A stretch of DNA of 64,000 bases from Halictus rubicundus (GCF_050948215.1 NC_135164.1:9739116-9803115), one strand, 5' to 3'; numbered from the stretch's first letter, positions 35,470-48,030 are shown. Notes: generated by a model not told the origin, from the sequence alone. Program-made: numbers and translations.

Positions 35470-38048
35470 ACATATAGATTAGTGTTAGAGATCAATGATC
35501 TTCGTTGTTCAAAGACACGGATACATTATTAATATCGGATAATTTATAGGGCCGATCGAGATTATGACATGGGCCCAGGTACTGGAATGATGGTAAATGA
35601 TTTTGACGATGAACGGACTTTAGACGAAGAAGAAGCTTTAGAAGGTAGTGAAGATTCTCACAACGAGTTGTCCAACTTGCAAAAGGTATAACTCTGGGGC
35701 ATACGAGCTAAATATTTAAGATGTACGATGTTCACTTTGTAACACGATTCTGATCCCAACTATTCTAGGATCAAGCCTGTGAAATGAAAAAATCAAGCCC
35801 ATAAATAATTACAATTATGATAAGTTTCTACAACACTTTGGACTCAAAGTGCGTTCTCGTAGTGAGATTCGTATGTTTAGTCTGTTTGTTGGGTCCGGCG
35901 TGATAATCATTTTTGTTCTTGTCTTCTTTCAGGAAGGTGATATGCCACTAAAAGATCTACTTGCAATGTATGGATACGGGGATCCGTCGACAGAGAATTC
36001 GAACAGTTCCGATCGAATGTTGATTCCATCTGGAAGCGGGGATGCAGAAGTTGACGGACCGTATTCGGATAAGGGTGACAATGACGCGGACGACGACGAC
36101 GACGACGACGAGGCGGACGCGGCCAGTAACGAGCCGGATCTTAAACAGTTTTACACCGAAATGTTGGTAAAAGGGAAGGATTCGACGTCGTTGGTGTCGG
36201 GATCGACCATGAAAGGGAACAATGCTAGTAGCGTGGCTGCGGGAGACAATAGTAGACGGCACAGAATCCACGACGACGACGACGACGATGACGACGAAGA
36301 CGGCGAAGCCGAAGCCGAAGCTGAAGTCGAAGCCGAAGCTGAAGCCGAAGTCGAAGCCGAAGTCGAAGCTGAAACCGAAGAATGTTCTATGACCGATAAT
36401 TGTAGTAACAACGAAAATATAAGGACCACTGGGAAACTGGGAGCCAGCGGTACCGCTAAATGCACCGGTATTGGCGACCTTGGTGGTTGTGCAGCGGACG
36501 ATACCACCGTGACCGGTATAGAGGGTACTGGCGCGGGTGCCACGGTAGACGGAGGAGAAGATGGGATCGTCAACACCGGTACAGGAACCGGTACTTCGAG
36601 ACTATTGCGAAGCGTTTCACGACCGCAGAGCGAGGAAGAGGAGGACGACTGCGACTACAGTCCGGACGAGGAGGAATGGAAGAAGACAATCATGGTTGGT
36701 AGCGACTACCAAGCAGCTATACCGGAAGGTCTGTGTCGCTACGACGACGCTCTACCATACGAGAACGAAGACAAAATGTTGTGGGATCCTAGTCACATAC
36801 CGGAAGAGGAAACCGAGGAGTTCTTGGAACGGGCCCAGTTACCGGCGGTGAAGGGTGGTTCTCTACCTACGGGATCTCACATCAGAGACGACGAGCAAGC
36901 ATTATATTTGTTGCTACAGTGCGGCTACAATCTTGAGGAGGCATTGAGAAGACGTAGAATGAACGTCGTGCCGCCAACGGATGCGGTTAGCCTTTGGTCG
37001 GAAGAAGAATGTCACAATTTCGAGTCTGGATTACGGAGTTACGGAAAAGATTTCCACTTGATACAAAAGAACAAGGTACGCGTGGTACGATAGCCAAAAT
37101 TATCTTGTAAAAGATAAACAATCTTTGGTTTCACCGCTTATTGCGACCGACACACCGTTATCGTTGCAGGTGAGGACGCGTTCTGTCGGGGAATTAGTGC
37201 AATTTTATTACCTGTGGAAGAAGACGGAACGCCACGATATATTTACGTACAAGGCTCGCTTAGAAAAGAAAAAGTACGCTCTACACCCTGGTATCACGTG
37301 AGTATTTTCTCTGTACCGTTCTCGTTTTCCATCGGACGGTAATTGAAAACTCGAAGTATGACAAGACCGTTGAATTGTAAGCAGGGACTATATGGACCGA
37401 TTCCTGGAGGAACAAGAGGGTGTAAGGGATCGAAGCAGCTCACCGAACGTTCATTGTTTGTTGTACGGCGACGCGAAGCGACAGCGATCGGCAGCCAGTG
37501 CCGTGAGCAACGACGAGTCCAAGTCCGTGGAACCGTGGGACAGTACCGCAGTCGATCCTTTGGCGGATCTGAACGGACCAACGCCAGCACCACCGCCACC
37601 GCCGCCACCTCCACCACCGCCACCACCGACAACCGTGTCGGCCTCGGTCCCATCCCCATCTCCAGCCTCAGTCTCAGCTTCAGCCTCAGCCTCGGTCGCG
37701 ATACCAACTACCTTGTCAACGGCCGTATGCTGTGCCGCGTTGACTCGTCTCTCCGAGTGTTCACCGTCCGACACCGGTTGCGGTAATTCACACGTCTGGC
37801 CAACGCTGGCGTCCCGAAGTCACTCTACCTCTTCGATCGTGACGACGATCACTATCAACGCTACGACAGCCAGCAGCACCGTTCCGATGATGACGGTCGC
37901 GGACGCAGTGACGAGTACGGTCGCGACCAGCTCCGTCGTCGCTTCCGTCACTTCGAATAATTTCTACCACGGTCGGGTGACTTCGAGAACCAACGATTCC
38001 CACGACTCGCCCTCGCCAGAGAACATTTTACCTCATTTGCCTCCTTAG
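35406..38048 (+). CDS. MIER1-like ELM2/SANT transcriptional corepressor
   Basis: Nuclear corepressor of the mesoderm induction early response family, which recruits histone deacetylases through ELM2 and SANT. Exons: 35406-35407 (AT of a proposed split ATG), 35550-35685, 35933-37075, 37170-37297 and 37385-38048, giving 690 aa. It begins MADRDYDMGPGTGMMVNDFD then DERTLDEEEALEG, the MIER acidic N-terminus. Next come GDMPLKDLLAMYGYG and a long acidic tract with runs of Asp and a Glu-Ala/Glu-Val repeat (about 167-195). ELM2 begins about 290 (KKTIMVGSDYQAAIPEGLCR). SANT is about 398-452 (SLWSEEECHNFESGLRSYGK, VRTRSVGELVQFYYLWKK), then KKKYALHPGITDYMDRFLEE. The C-terminal tail is low complexity with 13 prolines in a row and long Ser/Thr/Val/Ala stretches. 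Exons 3-5 are firm. The first coding base pair is inferred. Confidence 0.88.
35408..35480. repeat. TA/TATG microsatellite in intron 1 of the MIER1-like gene
   Basis: Alternating TA with interspersed TG steps fills half of the proposed 142-bp intron 35408-35549. A simple repeat of this kind is usually length-variable. Confidence 0.85.
36295..36381 (+). repeat. GAAGCC/GAAGTC hexamer repeat coding Glu-Ala/Glu-Val
   Basis: Tandem six-base units (GAAGCC, GAAGCT, GAAGTC) inside exon 3 of the MIER1-like gene, coding an acidic alternating run. A GAC/GAT tract coding Asp lies just before it. Confidence 0.8.
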
Positions 38049-39035
38049 CGTCGAACGCGACCTTCGGGTTTTCAGCCTGGAAGGCGTCGAATATGTTCGC
38101 GCGACGCGTTCAACTCGCCGCTCGCGACACTGCTATTGTCATAATATATAATATTCGTTAATATCACGAATTATATTTTTATACGGTATCGTAGTACGAC
38201 TATCGATCGCGTTAGCGGAGGAAACGCGTTCTCCGCGTGATAGAAGGAAAACTAAAGGTATTAAAATACGTACGTCGTTGAAACGAACAGAGAAAAAGGG
38301 AGGGAGCAGCGGGTTAAATGGGGCACGTGGCCGTGAATTAGCATAGCATTTTCCATTTTCTGCTTTCTAGTTCCCGACGACAACTACTCTTATCTCGTTA
38401 TATTCGTAGATGTTTACGAATCGATGATTATAAAATTAGTTTAAATTATTCGAATCGATTTCACGTTTTCAGATCTATAAATATTTAAGTGTTATCGAGG
38501 TGATTTTACGATTCGCGGTACGCGATTCGCGCGACGAATTACAATCACAGAATTGTAGCGCCGGGCGCAAACTTCTAAGAGATAATCGTAATGTTGTCTT
38601 GGCACTAGTCCGATCGTTGGCTGGTATCGAGTGTACAAAAGTCCAGTTTTTCTACGAGATTATGGAAATTCGACGAAACGAAAACTCGACGATCCGTTGA
38701 ACATGGTTACATTAAACGAAATTCGCTGGATACATGGTTGTCTTTTATTTTTGCACTCGGGGATACGCGAAACGCGGCAATCCAGATTCTTTGTCTCCCG
38801 ATCTTGAGGCTAATGCCTGAATGTTGTTTTGCGTTCGCGTGTCCTCGGTCGATCTTTTAACTCTAGTTTCTTTATCGTTTATACAATATCGAACTCGGAA
38901 GATTATAATAAAAATTGTTACTTTATTATGAACTTCAACATACACGAAATAATGAGATTGTTACACCTTTTGTACATACACCGCCAACCTCCCGCGAATT
39001 TAGCGATTTCCATCAAAGTAAAAAGGCGACCGCTA
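38049..39035. other. Convergent spacer of the MIER1-like gene and Nup188
   Basis: Holds both 3' UTRs. A minus-strand AATAAA at 38922-38927 lies about 110 bases after the Nup188 stop. No other gene recognised. Confidence 0.6.
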
Positions 39036-42000
39036 TCATCGGTACTGCGTTAAATCCAACGATTCCACCACGGCTTTCAACAGCTTTCCCATCAATGGTA
39101 GAAATTGTACGCTACTGACGTTCGTCGTAAATGTCCCAGTAGTGAAAACGTTCTCCTCGGGTCTTCGTCCTTCACCCTGTTTCAACCTCGCGGGTAGAAT
39201 GGTCTGAAACGGATCGATCGCTAGGTCGATCGTTCTCGCGCTCTTCGAATCGGCGTTGATCAACGACCCCTCGACAGGCCAATTGTCGGGAGTGCCCCGG
39301 TGCTCGAGAAAATCGAAGAAAACCCCCAATTCTGTGACTGTTTCGCGAGCTATCAGCTGCCGGTCCCGAAGAGCGATTCGAGGACTCCGGACACCCTCCA
39401 ACGCTTGACAGAGAATCAACACCAGATTGACTTCGAGCGCCAGTCTGGTGTTGTTCTCGTCCATGGATTCGAACCAGGGGTCGCTAAACTTTTGGTACTT
39501 TGCGACAACGGGGCTGCCGGTGGTTCCAGTGTTTGCGGCGGTTGTTCCGCCGCTGCCAGCTTTGGAGACGTGTCTGCCACTTGTTAGAGCGGTTGCCCTC
39601 GAGAGGATGGTGTTTTCGCATATCAGTGGGTCGTAGGGCCTTCTGACGAGCCTCGGGCTGCTCAGCAGAGGCACGGTCACGTCCAGACCGCTGACGTACA
39701 CCAAAAAGTCCCCGCCCACGTTCGATGTCGAGGACGACGACCTCGAGGCCGAACCGGAAGAGGCTGCGGCCGCGGCCGCGTGGATGATTCTTCTGAGGTC
39801 CTTGCTGGAGTGCATTCGTCGGTCCTCCGGCGTCGCGTGCTCCCACTCCCTCTTCGCGGAGTCCGTTTTGTCGGTCTGGCCGGTGAAAGACACGGACGAG
39901 GAGCCGGCCGGCTGGGACCGTGAATGGAGAGCTTGGGTGAACAGTTGGGTCGAGCTGATGATCGTTCCGTAGGTCAGCCGGGGGCCCGAGCTCATGCTCA
40001 TCTGAGGCGGGCCGAAATTCATCTCGGCCATCGGGGTGTACCAAAAGTCTTGCGTGTAGATCGTGTCGACGAGAGTGTTCAGTCTCGGCGAGAAGTGGAC
40101 GAAGCTGAGCGCGCAGGTTGTGTTGATCACTATCAGCTTGTTCACCAGAAGCTTCAGCTCTCCGCTCGGGGATTTTTTGTCGCAGGATTCCAGCTCTTCG
40201 GCGCTTTCAACGCTGATCCCGTCGATGATGAACTTGAGGATTCGCGGCCTGAGAAGCAGGTTTACCGTGTTGTCGTATGCCAGGTACATGCACTTGATCA
40301 GAGTTTCGCAGACGTTCGGCTGCACCGAGTTCCAGACGTAGGGTTGCGTCGCCATCGTGTGAATCAGGGCGACGAGGGACTGCACCAGGTCGGCGGCGAG
40401 GAGGTCCGCGGTGTGTCTGAGCAACGTCGAGACGACCATCAGCTGGTGTTCGTGCGAGTTCAGAAACATTAGAATGGATTTGATGTGGACGGTAGCCGTT
40501 TCTCTGGTAACCAGACCGGTCACGAATTCTAGGCCCAAGGTGTACAGCGGCCACCAGTCCTGGCACCGCCATGACCCGTTCGGCCAGTCCTGGTACAGCG
40601 AATCCAGCATGCTGTTGCCGATCTCCGCGGGCGGGATCAAGCTCAACCATAGCTTCGCGATGTCGTTTTCATTGATCGGGTGCAGAGTGTAGGGCGATCG
40701 AACGATCAAGTTGAGCAAGTTCAACGCGGCGCTGCTGAACCTCAGGTAGGGGTACTTTTGCATGGTGATGCCGATGCAGGCCGTCAGCTCGGGTATCATT
40801 TGTCGAAGCTGCACGCAACCGGACTTTCTTTGGCGTTTCGACAGCGAGCTTCGCTCCACGTACGAACGCAACAGTTGCGTGACCATGCAGACGGCCAAAG
40901 TCGCTGGTAAACTCTCTCGAATACCCCTTAAGGTCTCCGCGTTCCTCTCGTCGACGTTCTTCTGGGCGGTGACATTGCCCTGGGCGATCGTCCCCTTTTC
41001 GTCCACCGCACTCGATTGCAGCTGGTACTGTTGATACTGCCGGTTCCGCTTCTCGAACCTTATCGCAGCCTCCTTCAATTCCTCCAGCTCGCACGCTGCG
41101 ATCGTGCAGGAGTGCGCCAAGAGATACTCGAGGCTGGTCGCGTCCTCGCGCAACGTGCTCTTCACGCATTGAACGCACCCTAGAAGCAAAGACATTAGCG
41201 TTTGCCGCAACGATTTCCCGTAGCAACGGTACGCCTGGCCGATCTCTTGCATCAGTTGCGTCAATCCTGACTTGAAGATTCTCGAGTCGTCGACGCACAT
41301 CTGCTTCCAAGAGGTGATGCACCGAAGCGACAACGAAGCCAACAGCATCGTGACTTTACGGTTGGCGGGGTCGTGGGACTGTTTCACTCGTTCGAGAAGC
41401 GATTCGAGGGAGCGTTGGGTTATCAGCTGCGCTTGGATCACGTTCACGGGATAGTTGACGGCGATTCTCTCGTCCGTTAACGTCACCACAAAGTTGTACC
41501 AGGACTCCAAATTGGTCTCGTACAGCGAGCAACCCACGGACGCGCTGCTGTCGTTCTTTTCGCGATTGCTGGGCGATTGCTCGCCGTCCCCGTCGCGTTG
41601 ATCGTCGTTGTCGCAGCCCGATAGCTCGTCCTTCAATATGTATACCGCCAGGTTCTTCCAATGAGGCTTCGACTTGTCCATCAGCTTTCTCAGGTTCATG
41701 GAAAAGTCGTCCTCCAGCAAGGAGTTCTTGAACAGCTCCAGAGTGACTATATCGAGTAGGTGGGAATAGCCTTTCGCGCCCGGAACGAGATCCCTGAACA
41801 GTGGAGCGAGCAGATGAGTCCAAAATTTGTCCCGTTTGCGGAAGAAGTTGACCAGGATCTCGTTCCTGTGGTACCACATCGCTCGCAGCAACGCCATCGT
41901 GCTGTTGTACAGTTGGTCGCACACGATGTTCTCTCTCTCGTAGATCCGGCTCAGGTACTTGTCTAGGAACTGTCTGCAGCCCTCCGTGAAAAACTCCTCC

Positions 42001-45000
42001 ACCGACCGTGGAAAGATTCTATTGCATTCTGCGGGATGTACGATGTTGAAGAGGGCTTCCGTTAGTCCGGGTTGCTTCTCCAGGCAAACAGCGACCAGTT
42101 CGAGAATCGCGACTTTGACGTCCGCCACGCAGGTCGGCGACATCAGTCCCCTGCGGGACGCGAACGTCTCTCGTATGGCCGTTCCGTCCATGCCCATGCA
42201 GACCAGCAGGGACATCGAGGATCCTTCGGCGAACTTTTTCAACAGTCTGACCGCCATCGCCTGCAACGGCGGACTGAACCAAACGTAGAGGTAATTCACG
42301 ATCGTCGGTACTATCAGAAGTCCGTTGGGCACGCGCGGTGACGAGTACAACGCAGCCTCCAGCGGCGATCTGTCCTCGCTCCGAAGACCCAGCGATTTTC
42401 TGAATATGAGTAGCCTGTTTACCACCGACAACGCCAACTGCACGCTTGTGATCGCCTTCAAACCTTTTCCGCGAATCCAATCGGTCTCTACCATCATCTT
42501 GTTGTGCAAGGTGCGCTCGCCGGTTCGGATCAGTTTGAGCAGCGCGTGCCTCGGTTCCAGGTACAATAAACTGTACGCGACCACCAGCTGCAACTCGTTG
42601 CGGATGTCGTCTTTCGAAAGGCTGGTCTCGAGCGCTCTGTGGAGACAGTACATGCACTTCAACCACAGATCGGTCCTCTCCGCGTCCGAGTCAAAGTACC
42701 AGGAGTCCAATTTTGGCAAGACACCTTGCAGTAAGAACACCATTCCGGGTATCTCGACCGTGTACAGAGCTTCCTCGTTGTATTTCCGGATCAAATAGTT
42801 CGAGAGGATGTCCAGATACGCGTTTAAGATCGGATAGGAATGAGAGATCGTTTCTATCGCTGACAGCCAAGATGCGATTATACCGCCGTCGAACGAGACC
42901 GCCTCAGCAAAATCCAATGCCTTCTGGCACCGGTTATTGAACCTCGGATAAACGCCCGCGCGCATTCTAGCGAGAATCTCCTCGGGATATTCGGGGATCA
43001 GCTCGGAGGAGATGCTGATGCACGCCGCAACTAACTTGTATACGTACATTTTCTCCTCGGGCAGTACCGTATAGGAGAATCGGTTGATAATTTCGAAGCT
43101 CAATTCCGTCGGAATGACCATGCTCTGACGAATCCCTATGTATTTTGCCAGCTTCTTCAGCAGCTTTAGACCCTGCGACACGTTCTCTGGCAAGTTTTTG
43201 CTGATCTCGTTGATATTTGAAACTCTGCCGCCCGCTTGTGAGAACAGTTGTTCTATCTTGTGGTGAAGAGCGTCCCAGTAGCTCGCTTTCTGCCGGAATA
43301 TCACTACCTCGCGGTCGCTCGACAGTATGCGCACGTTTTCTCGAACGGTGTCCTCAAATATGGTGTACGAGTTCTTGTGGATCGTACATTCCTGTTGGTA
43401 AGGCTTCAACGGCTTGTTGTGGTCCCGTTGACGCGGCAATTCCAGCGTCAACGAGCGTAGATTTTCCAATTCGACGGCGATCCTCTTGGCGCTTGATTTC
43501 GAGGCGGTCGCCAATCCGATCGCGATGTTGGTCAGAGGCTCGAACTCGTGCGGAAATTGTTCCGAGGCGAATTTGTAGATTGGCCAGAAACTGTCCTCGC
43601 GTTCTTGCCAGAATCGAGCGGCCGTCTCGGGAAATTGTATCGTTGCAGCTACCGCGTCGAAGATACCGTTCAACGCGCCGAGCTTGTCTTCGTCGACGAA
43701 AACGCACACCAACGTCACCAGATTGTACACGCTGTTGCGCACGACCTCGGCATAATGAGTTTTCTCGCGAATCATCTCGCTGTTCATCAAGTCCTGTAAA
43801 TAACGGAAAACGTCAAGTTGGATGGCTTTGATGCCGAACGGCCGGAATCGCGACAACGTGTCCATATTATCGGAATCGATTGCGTAGTTTGCTAACATCC
43901 ATGACAGAAACAGCGGACTGTCTTGCGGGTTGTTGTCGCGGATACATTTCTGCTCGAAGATTTCTTGCATACTGAGTCTCACGCTTCTAACCCAGTCTTC
44001 CATGTCGGGGCTGCAAACATAGTACATATCACGTATCACATCTGTTCTAACCATAAGAATCATTCCAAACATCATCGGTTCGTCTGTACGAACTCCTGTC
44101 AACGATCGCTTACTGTTTTCTCACATCCAACGCTACTAGGATCAACGCCGCTTGACTATGATGAATTTCTTTGATTTTCCTAGCGATCACCTTTTTGTCT
44201 TCGTGACTCTTGGTACTTGCCAAACGTTTCGGTTCTCCCTATACGATCGAGTTTGAAATGTTAATTGAGCGGCGGGAATCGATTATAATTATTTCACTTA
44301 CCCCGATACTTTCGTATAACTTCAAGAATTCGTTGTCAGCGATATGTATATCGTGAATAATGACCGTCAAAATGTGAAGTAATTCTCGCATTTCGACGAG
44401 GCTACTATTGTACAGCCTGTGCAAGTACTCTTCTGTGCAGAGCTGCGACCGAACTGGTGGGTTCACGGTCTTCAGCATTTCTATTTGCTTTCTAATGGAT
44501 TCCAGCAGGGTACCGAATAGAACGTCATCAAAAAATTTGGCAAACTCCTTTTGGTAACGGTGTTCGTTGTCTTTGTATTCGACCATGAGTTTAAGACACT
44601 TTATCAAGGTCATCCTTTCGGAGTAATAAAAGTTCCAAATGTCGTCGATCAACGCCTTCATCGAGGTGAAATCTATCAGTTGAGATACAAAGGTTTCCGT
44701 ACAGTTGCGATACTCGTACTTGATGAAATTGCAGACCAGGTCCCAGGTAAGCGTAGCATCCAAATTCTACAACGTCGATAATATTAAATACGAAAATGAG
44801 AACCACGATCAATCGAACAAGAGAACATTTTTTTAAGCTTCTTAGAAACACGTACCAAAAGTGGAGCCAGTTTGCCGATCAGTTCGTACATTCGGGGAGA
44901 AGGATCATTTTTTGGAATGTTACGAAGAGAGGCTTCTGTGTAAGGTTTAAAGAACAGAAGACCCTCCTTGAGCAATTTCGTCTCCTTTTTAATTTCATCT

Positions 45001-45212
45001 TCGACAAGCTGTTTCTCGCACCGGCACACCGTATCCGATATTAAGAGCCACAACTCCTTGCAGTAACTGTGAAAACAACTACTTTAGCGCGATGACGGTC
45101 ATTGTAAATGAAGGCTAAATGCCAAAGTTAAAATCAGAATTTATGCCGCGTTTTATTGTAATGAGGAGAAAGTGTTTACTCACGGCAAACTCTCGACAGC
45201 GTGCCCATCCAT
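39036..45212 (-). CDS. Nup188: Nucleoporin Nup188
   Basis: Large alpha-solenoid scaffold of the inner ring of the nuclear pore. Exons: 45184-45212, 44856-45066, 44302-44766, 44114-44238 and 39036-44010, giving 1934 aa (human 1749). It starts MDGHAVESLPYCKELWLLIS. Regions matching the family include SQAALILVALDV, PLFLSWMLANYA, FGIKAIQLDVFRYLQDL, PLEAALYSSPRVPNGLLIVP, MAVRLLKKFAEGSSMSLLVC then MGMDGTAIRETFASR, and ILELVAVCLEKQPGLTEALF. The order and spacing distinguish it from Nup205. The region from 44102 down to 44011 reads open but is an intron (44011-44113), because the GT-AG phases join KH to PDMEDW. The last exon is 4975 bp without an intron, GC-rich with CpG-rich codons, unlike the AT-rich genes to the left. 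A Ser/Ala-rich insertion (about nt 39740-39790) interrupts the C-terminal part. Confidence 0.94.
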
Positions 45213-45884
45213 TCTCAACGGTAATCAAGTCATATATGTGTAATTCGTAAGAAATATGTTTGTAAATTCTCGCAAGGCGATTCAAATATCTTGTACAGCC
45301 AAATATAAATACAGTATTCCTTCACTACATAATTGTTTTGTTGTTTGTCAGTACAGTTTGTTGTTTATAGCAAGCATGACATAACCTCTGTTGCGAACTA
45401 CACACAAACAACCGGTACATGCCGCTCCGTACTACGCAGTACTACCAACAGTAGGGATACAACAAGAGGCGACATCTCGCGCGTTGCCAACCTCGTCGGA
45501 GCATATTCCCTAGGCACAGATCTAGGGGAATGGCGCTGCAGCGCCCTACAATAAAGCCGCTCCACGTCGAGGACAAAACAATAGGTAAGTACTGGTAAAT
45601 TGTGCGATTTCGATTAATATATTGTCCTACATCTACGGATTTATTATATATGTAGATCAGTGACTATACCTCATGCGTGTTGGTCGACTGTCACGCCTAT
45701 GGGAAGAAGCTCGTCCCATTATCCGTTCAGCAGTTTCTCTGTCGGTAAGGCAGTTTTCTTTTGGTACAAATATTAATAACGAAGTTTCCTAACTTTCCAA
45801 AGTTCGCGACTCTCGTCTCAAAGTTTTTGTTTTACGTGCAACGTCCTATTTATCGAAACTGAAAAATGAAACTGGAAAACGATT

Positions 45885-45892
45885 TATCGATA
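45885..45892. promoter_or_regulatory. DRE-like palindrome TATCGATA
   Basis: A perfect match to the DREF/BEAF core, in the divergent spacer about 670 bp upstream of the Nup188 start. In Drosophila this element marks housekeeping promoters. One 8-bp match is weak evidence, and an identical one lies in a GABA transporter intron near 21239. Confidence 0.25.
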
Positions 45893-47058
45893 AAATTACC
45901 GGACAGGTGACAGTAATCCATTTGAAATGTTTCGTTTTCCAATTGTCGTCAGTTGTGAAACAGATCTGGTAGGTACCTAATTATGAAGTAAATTCGTTTA
46001 TTCGCGCGTAGACTACAACGAGAATCTCGTTGGATCTCGCCGAACGACTTCTCGTAATTGTTGTTGACTTGCCGTAGAACAGATGAATTAGTGGAAACGT
46101 TTCCAGGGTTGGCTGGATCCGTATAGCCGGTTTATCCACGATCGATTGACAATGGGAGGAAGCATAACCAGCGTTTGGAAGAAGCAGAAACAGAAACAGT
46201 AGCAGAACCGGAATCACGCTACAATAGCAAGGAAAATGGTTGGTGGAGGAAAGAGGTGAGCGAACAGCTGAGGTGATCGAGGGTGGATGGGAGACAGGGG
46301 TTGCGTGTCAGGGCGCCGACGCGAGGCGTCGAGGCGCTTCAGGCTGCTTCGCGCCGCTTCACGCCGCTTCGCGTCGTAAGAGCAGGAGCTGATCGTCGAC
46401 CAGTGCACGTTCGTCTTGGACATCGAGCGCATCGCGTTCTCGTCGCGGTTTGCGATCGTTTGATAGCGTCGTTTCGTCGCGACGGTCCGCCGATTCGCGC
46501 CGAGTATCGCCGATACGCGCCGATTCTCGCCGTGTACGATGTTGCCACGAGCGTGAACTACACCGTAGATCCGGACCCTGGAGGAAGCGTGGCTTCCATC
46601 GCGATTACTATGAGACCCAGCGTCGAAACGATTCTCGTAAATATTGACCTTTTACCCTTGCAAGGGTGCAAGGCTACGTTTTTTAGACGACGCGCTTTCT
46701 ATCGAAACCAAATCGCTGTTCGTACCTCACCGATGTCGTTGGCTTGTAGCCGTTCGAGCAAATTAATAAGGATACTCTTTCCTTCGGAAGAACGGTGGGA
46801 ACGCGCGAGATTTATAGATCGACTCGATCGGCATCCCCCGGGCCGAACCATCCAGCCCAGGCCGAAGTAGACGCGCAGCACGTAGCGTTGCTCCACGGGA
46901 AGTATTAACGATCGTTACGGGACTAAATGCAAAGTAGTTGATTCCCTGGAGGCTGAAGGATCGTTCCGTTTAAGGTGAAAGCAGCATTTTCCATTGTCGG
47001 CGCGTGGCCTTTCGCAACGCGTGTACACCGCGATTCCTGTTACATCGTGGCTGCATCC

Positions 47059-47092
47059 GTCGCGTCGCGTCGAGTCGAGTCGAGTCGAGTCG
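47059..47092. repeat. GTCGA pentamer tandem repeat
   Basis: Units of CGTCG then GAGTC repeat in tandem. It is part of a CpG-rich stretch with several similar short runs (46349-46378, 47566-47590). Confidence 0.7.
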
Positions 47093-48013
47093 GGAAGTAT
47101 GGAAATATGGGGATCCTGTGACGCGCGTAGCATACGTGGCGCAACGTAACTGTGCGAAGAGCATTCTCGCGTTCAGCACGGTGCCACGAAATTCGAGCGT
47201 GTTGCACCGAGGGTATGCGGCACTGCGGCTGTTCTCCACGTTCGCTATCTACCCTTGTAATTTAACCGCGGCCGGGACGGGACCTCGCCAAATTTCTGCC
47301 TCGCATCGTCGGGGCCGGCGTATTTCCTGGACCCCCGCGCAACGCTTACGATTTATCGATTTCCTCGCGCCGAATCTCCGCGATATCGATTCCGATTCGA
47401 TCCGAAATGAAATCAAGATCAATTTGGGTTTTGTTTTAACTTTTTGTTTTTGATTTCAGCGCGGTAATTCCGCTTTCCGTCCGCTGGGAAAATATTTTCT
47501 TGTCACAGAACCGTGAACGAACACGTTGCACCGTTTTCGACTTGCTCTGAACCTGCCGGCGCGTTGCGTGCCGTGCCGTGCCGTGGCGTGGCTCGAATCG
47601 GCTCGACTCGACGCGGCTCGGCGTTTTGTCTCGTTTCCAGTGCAATTTGCCCAGCGTGGAATTCGAGGAGAGGTGTTTGGACTCGATAGAAAGCCCGTAG
47701 ACCGCGTGCAGCGTGCACGGTGCATCCCGTACCGCAGTCGGGCTGCCGAACGGTGGCGAACGGTGGCGAACATTGCGGCACGTGCATCAAAGTGTACCGC
47801 AGCTGGTGAATTTGAGATGCACAGCGCTACCGCGCGATACCTTTCCGCGATGAACTGGTAACGCGTTGCGGAGGAGCTTTCTTTGCGCGATTCTCACGGC
47901 CAGGAAGACGGATAGAAGACATAGGACCGAGGAGAATCGAGGAGAAGCGAGAAGAATCGAAAAGAAGAATCGGAAACGAAAAGGACGATCGAAGGGGTTG
48001 GTGCGCGACGCGT

Positions 48014-48030
48014 GGGAGGGGGGGGAGGGG
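48014..48030 (+). promoter_or_regulatory. G-quadruplex-type tract in 5' leader of the IGFBP-domain gene
   Basis: Runs of 3, 8 and 4 G separated by single A lie 31 bases before the ATG at 48061, probably within the 5' UTR. The 8-G run can supply two tetrad arms, so a quadruplex is possible in DNA or mRNA. Whether it acts is unknown. Confidence 0.45.

Noticed and set aside
35849..35932. In-frame extension upstream of MIER1-like exon 3
   Set aside because: A CTTTCAG acceptor at 35932 and the preceding exon 35550-35685 join in phase to the conserved N-terminus, so the extension is intron.
36151..36576. Antisense open frame rich in Ser/Ala/Thr opposite the MIER1-like exon
   Set aside because: It is the complement of the acidic hexamer repeats and appears only because the repeat has no stop in any frame.
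39427..43831. Several 60-217-codon open frames on both strands within Nup188
   Set aside because: They lie opposite or in other frames of a confident coding exon, have Arg/Pro-rich composition and match no family.
44011..44102. Open frame that extends the Nup188 long exon upstream by about 30 codons
   Set aside because: A GTAAGC donor at 44113 and TTTGCAG acceptor at 44011 join in phase and give the family sequence. The extension would need a 15-20-nt intron or a frame break.
46283..46870. 195-codon plus-strand open frame upstream of the IGFBP-domain gene
   Set aside because: Arg-biased composition from CpG-rich DNA, overlapping frames on both strands, no domain, no splice context.
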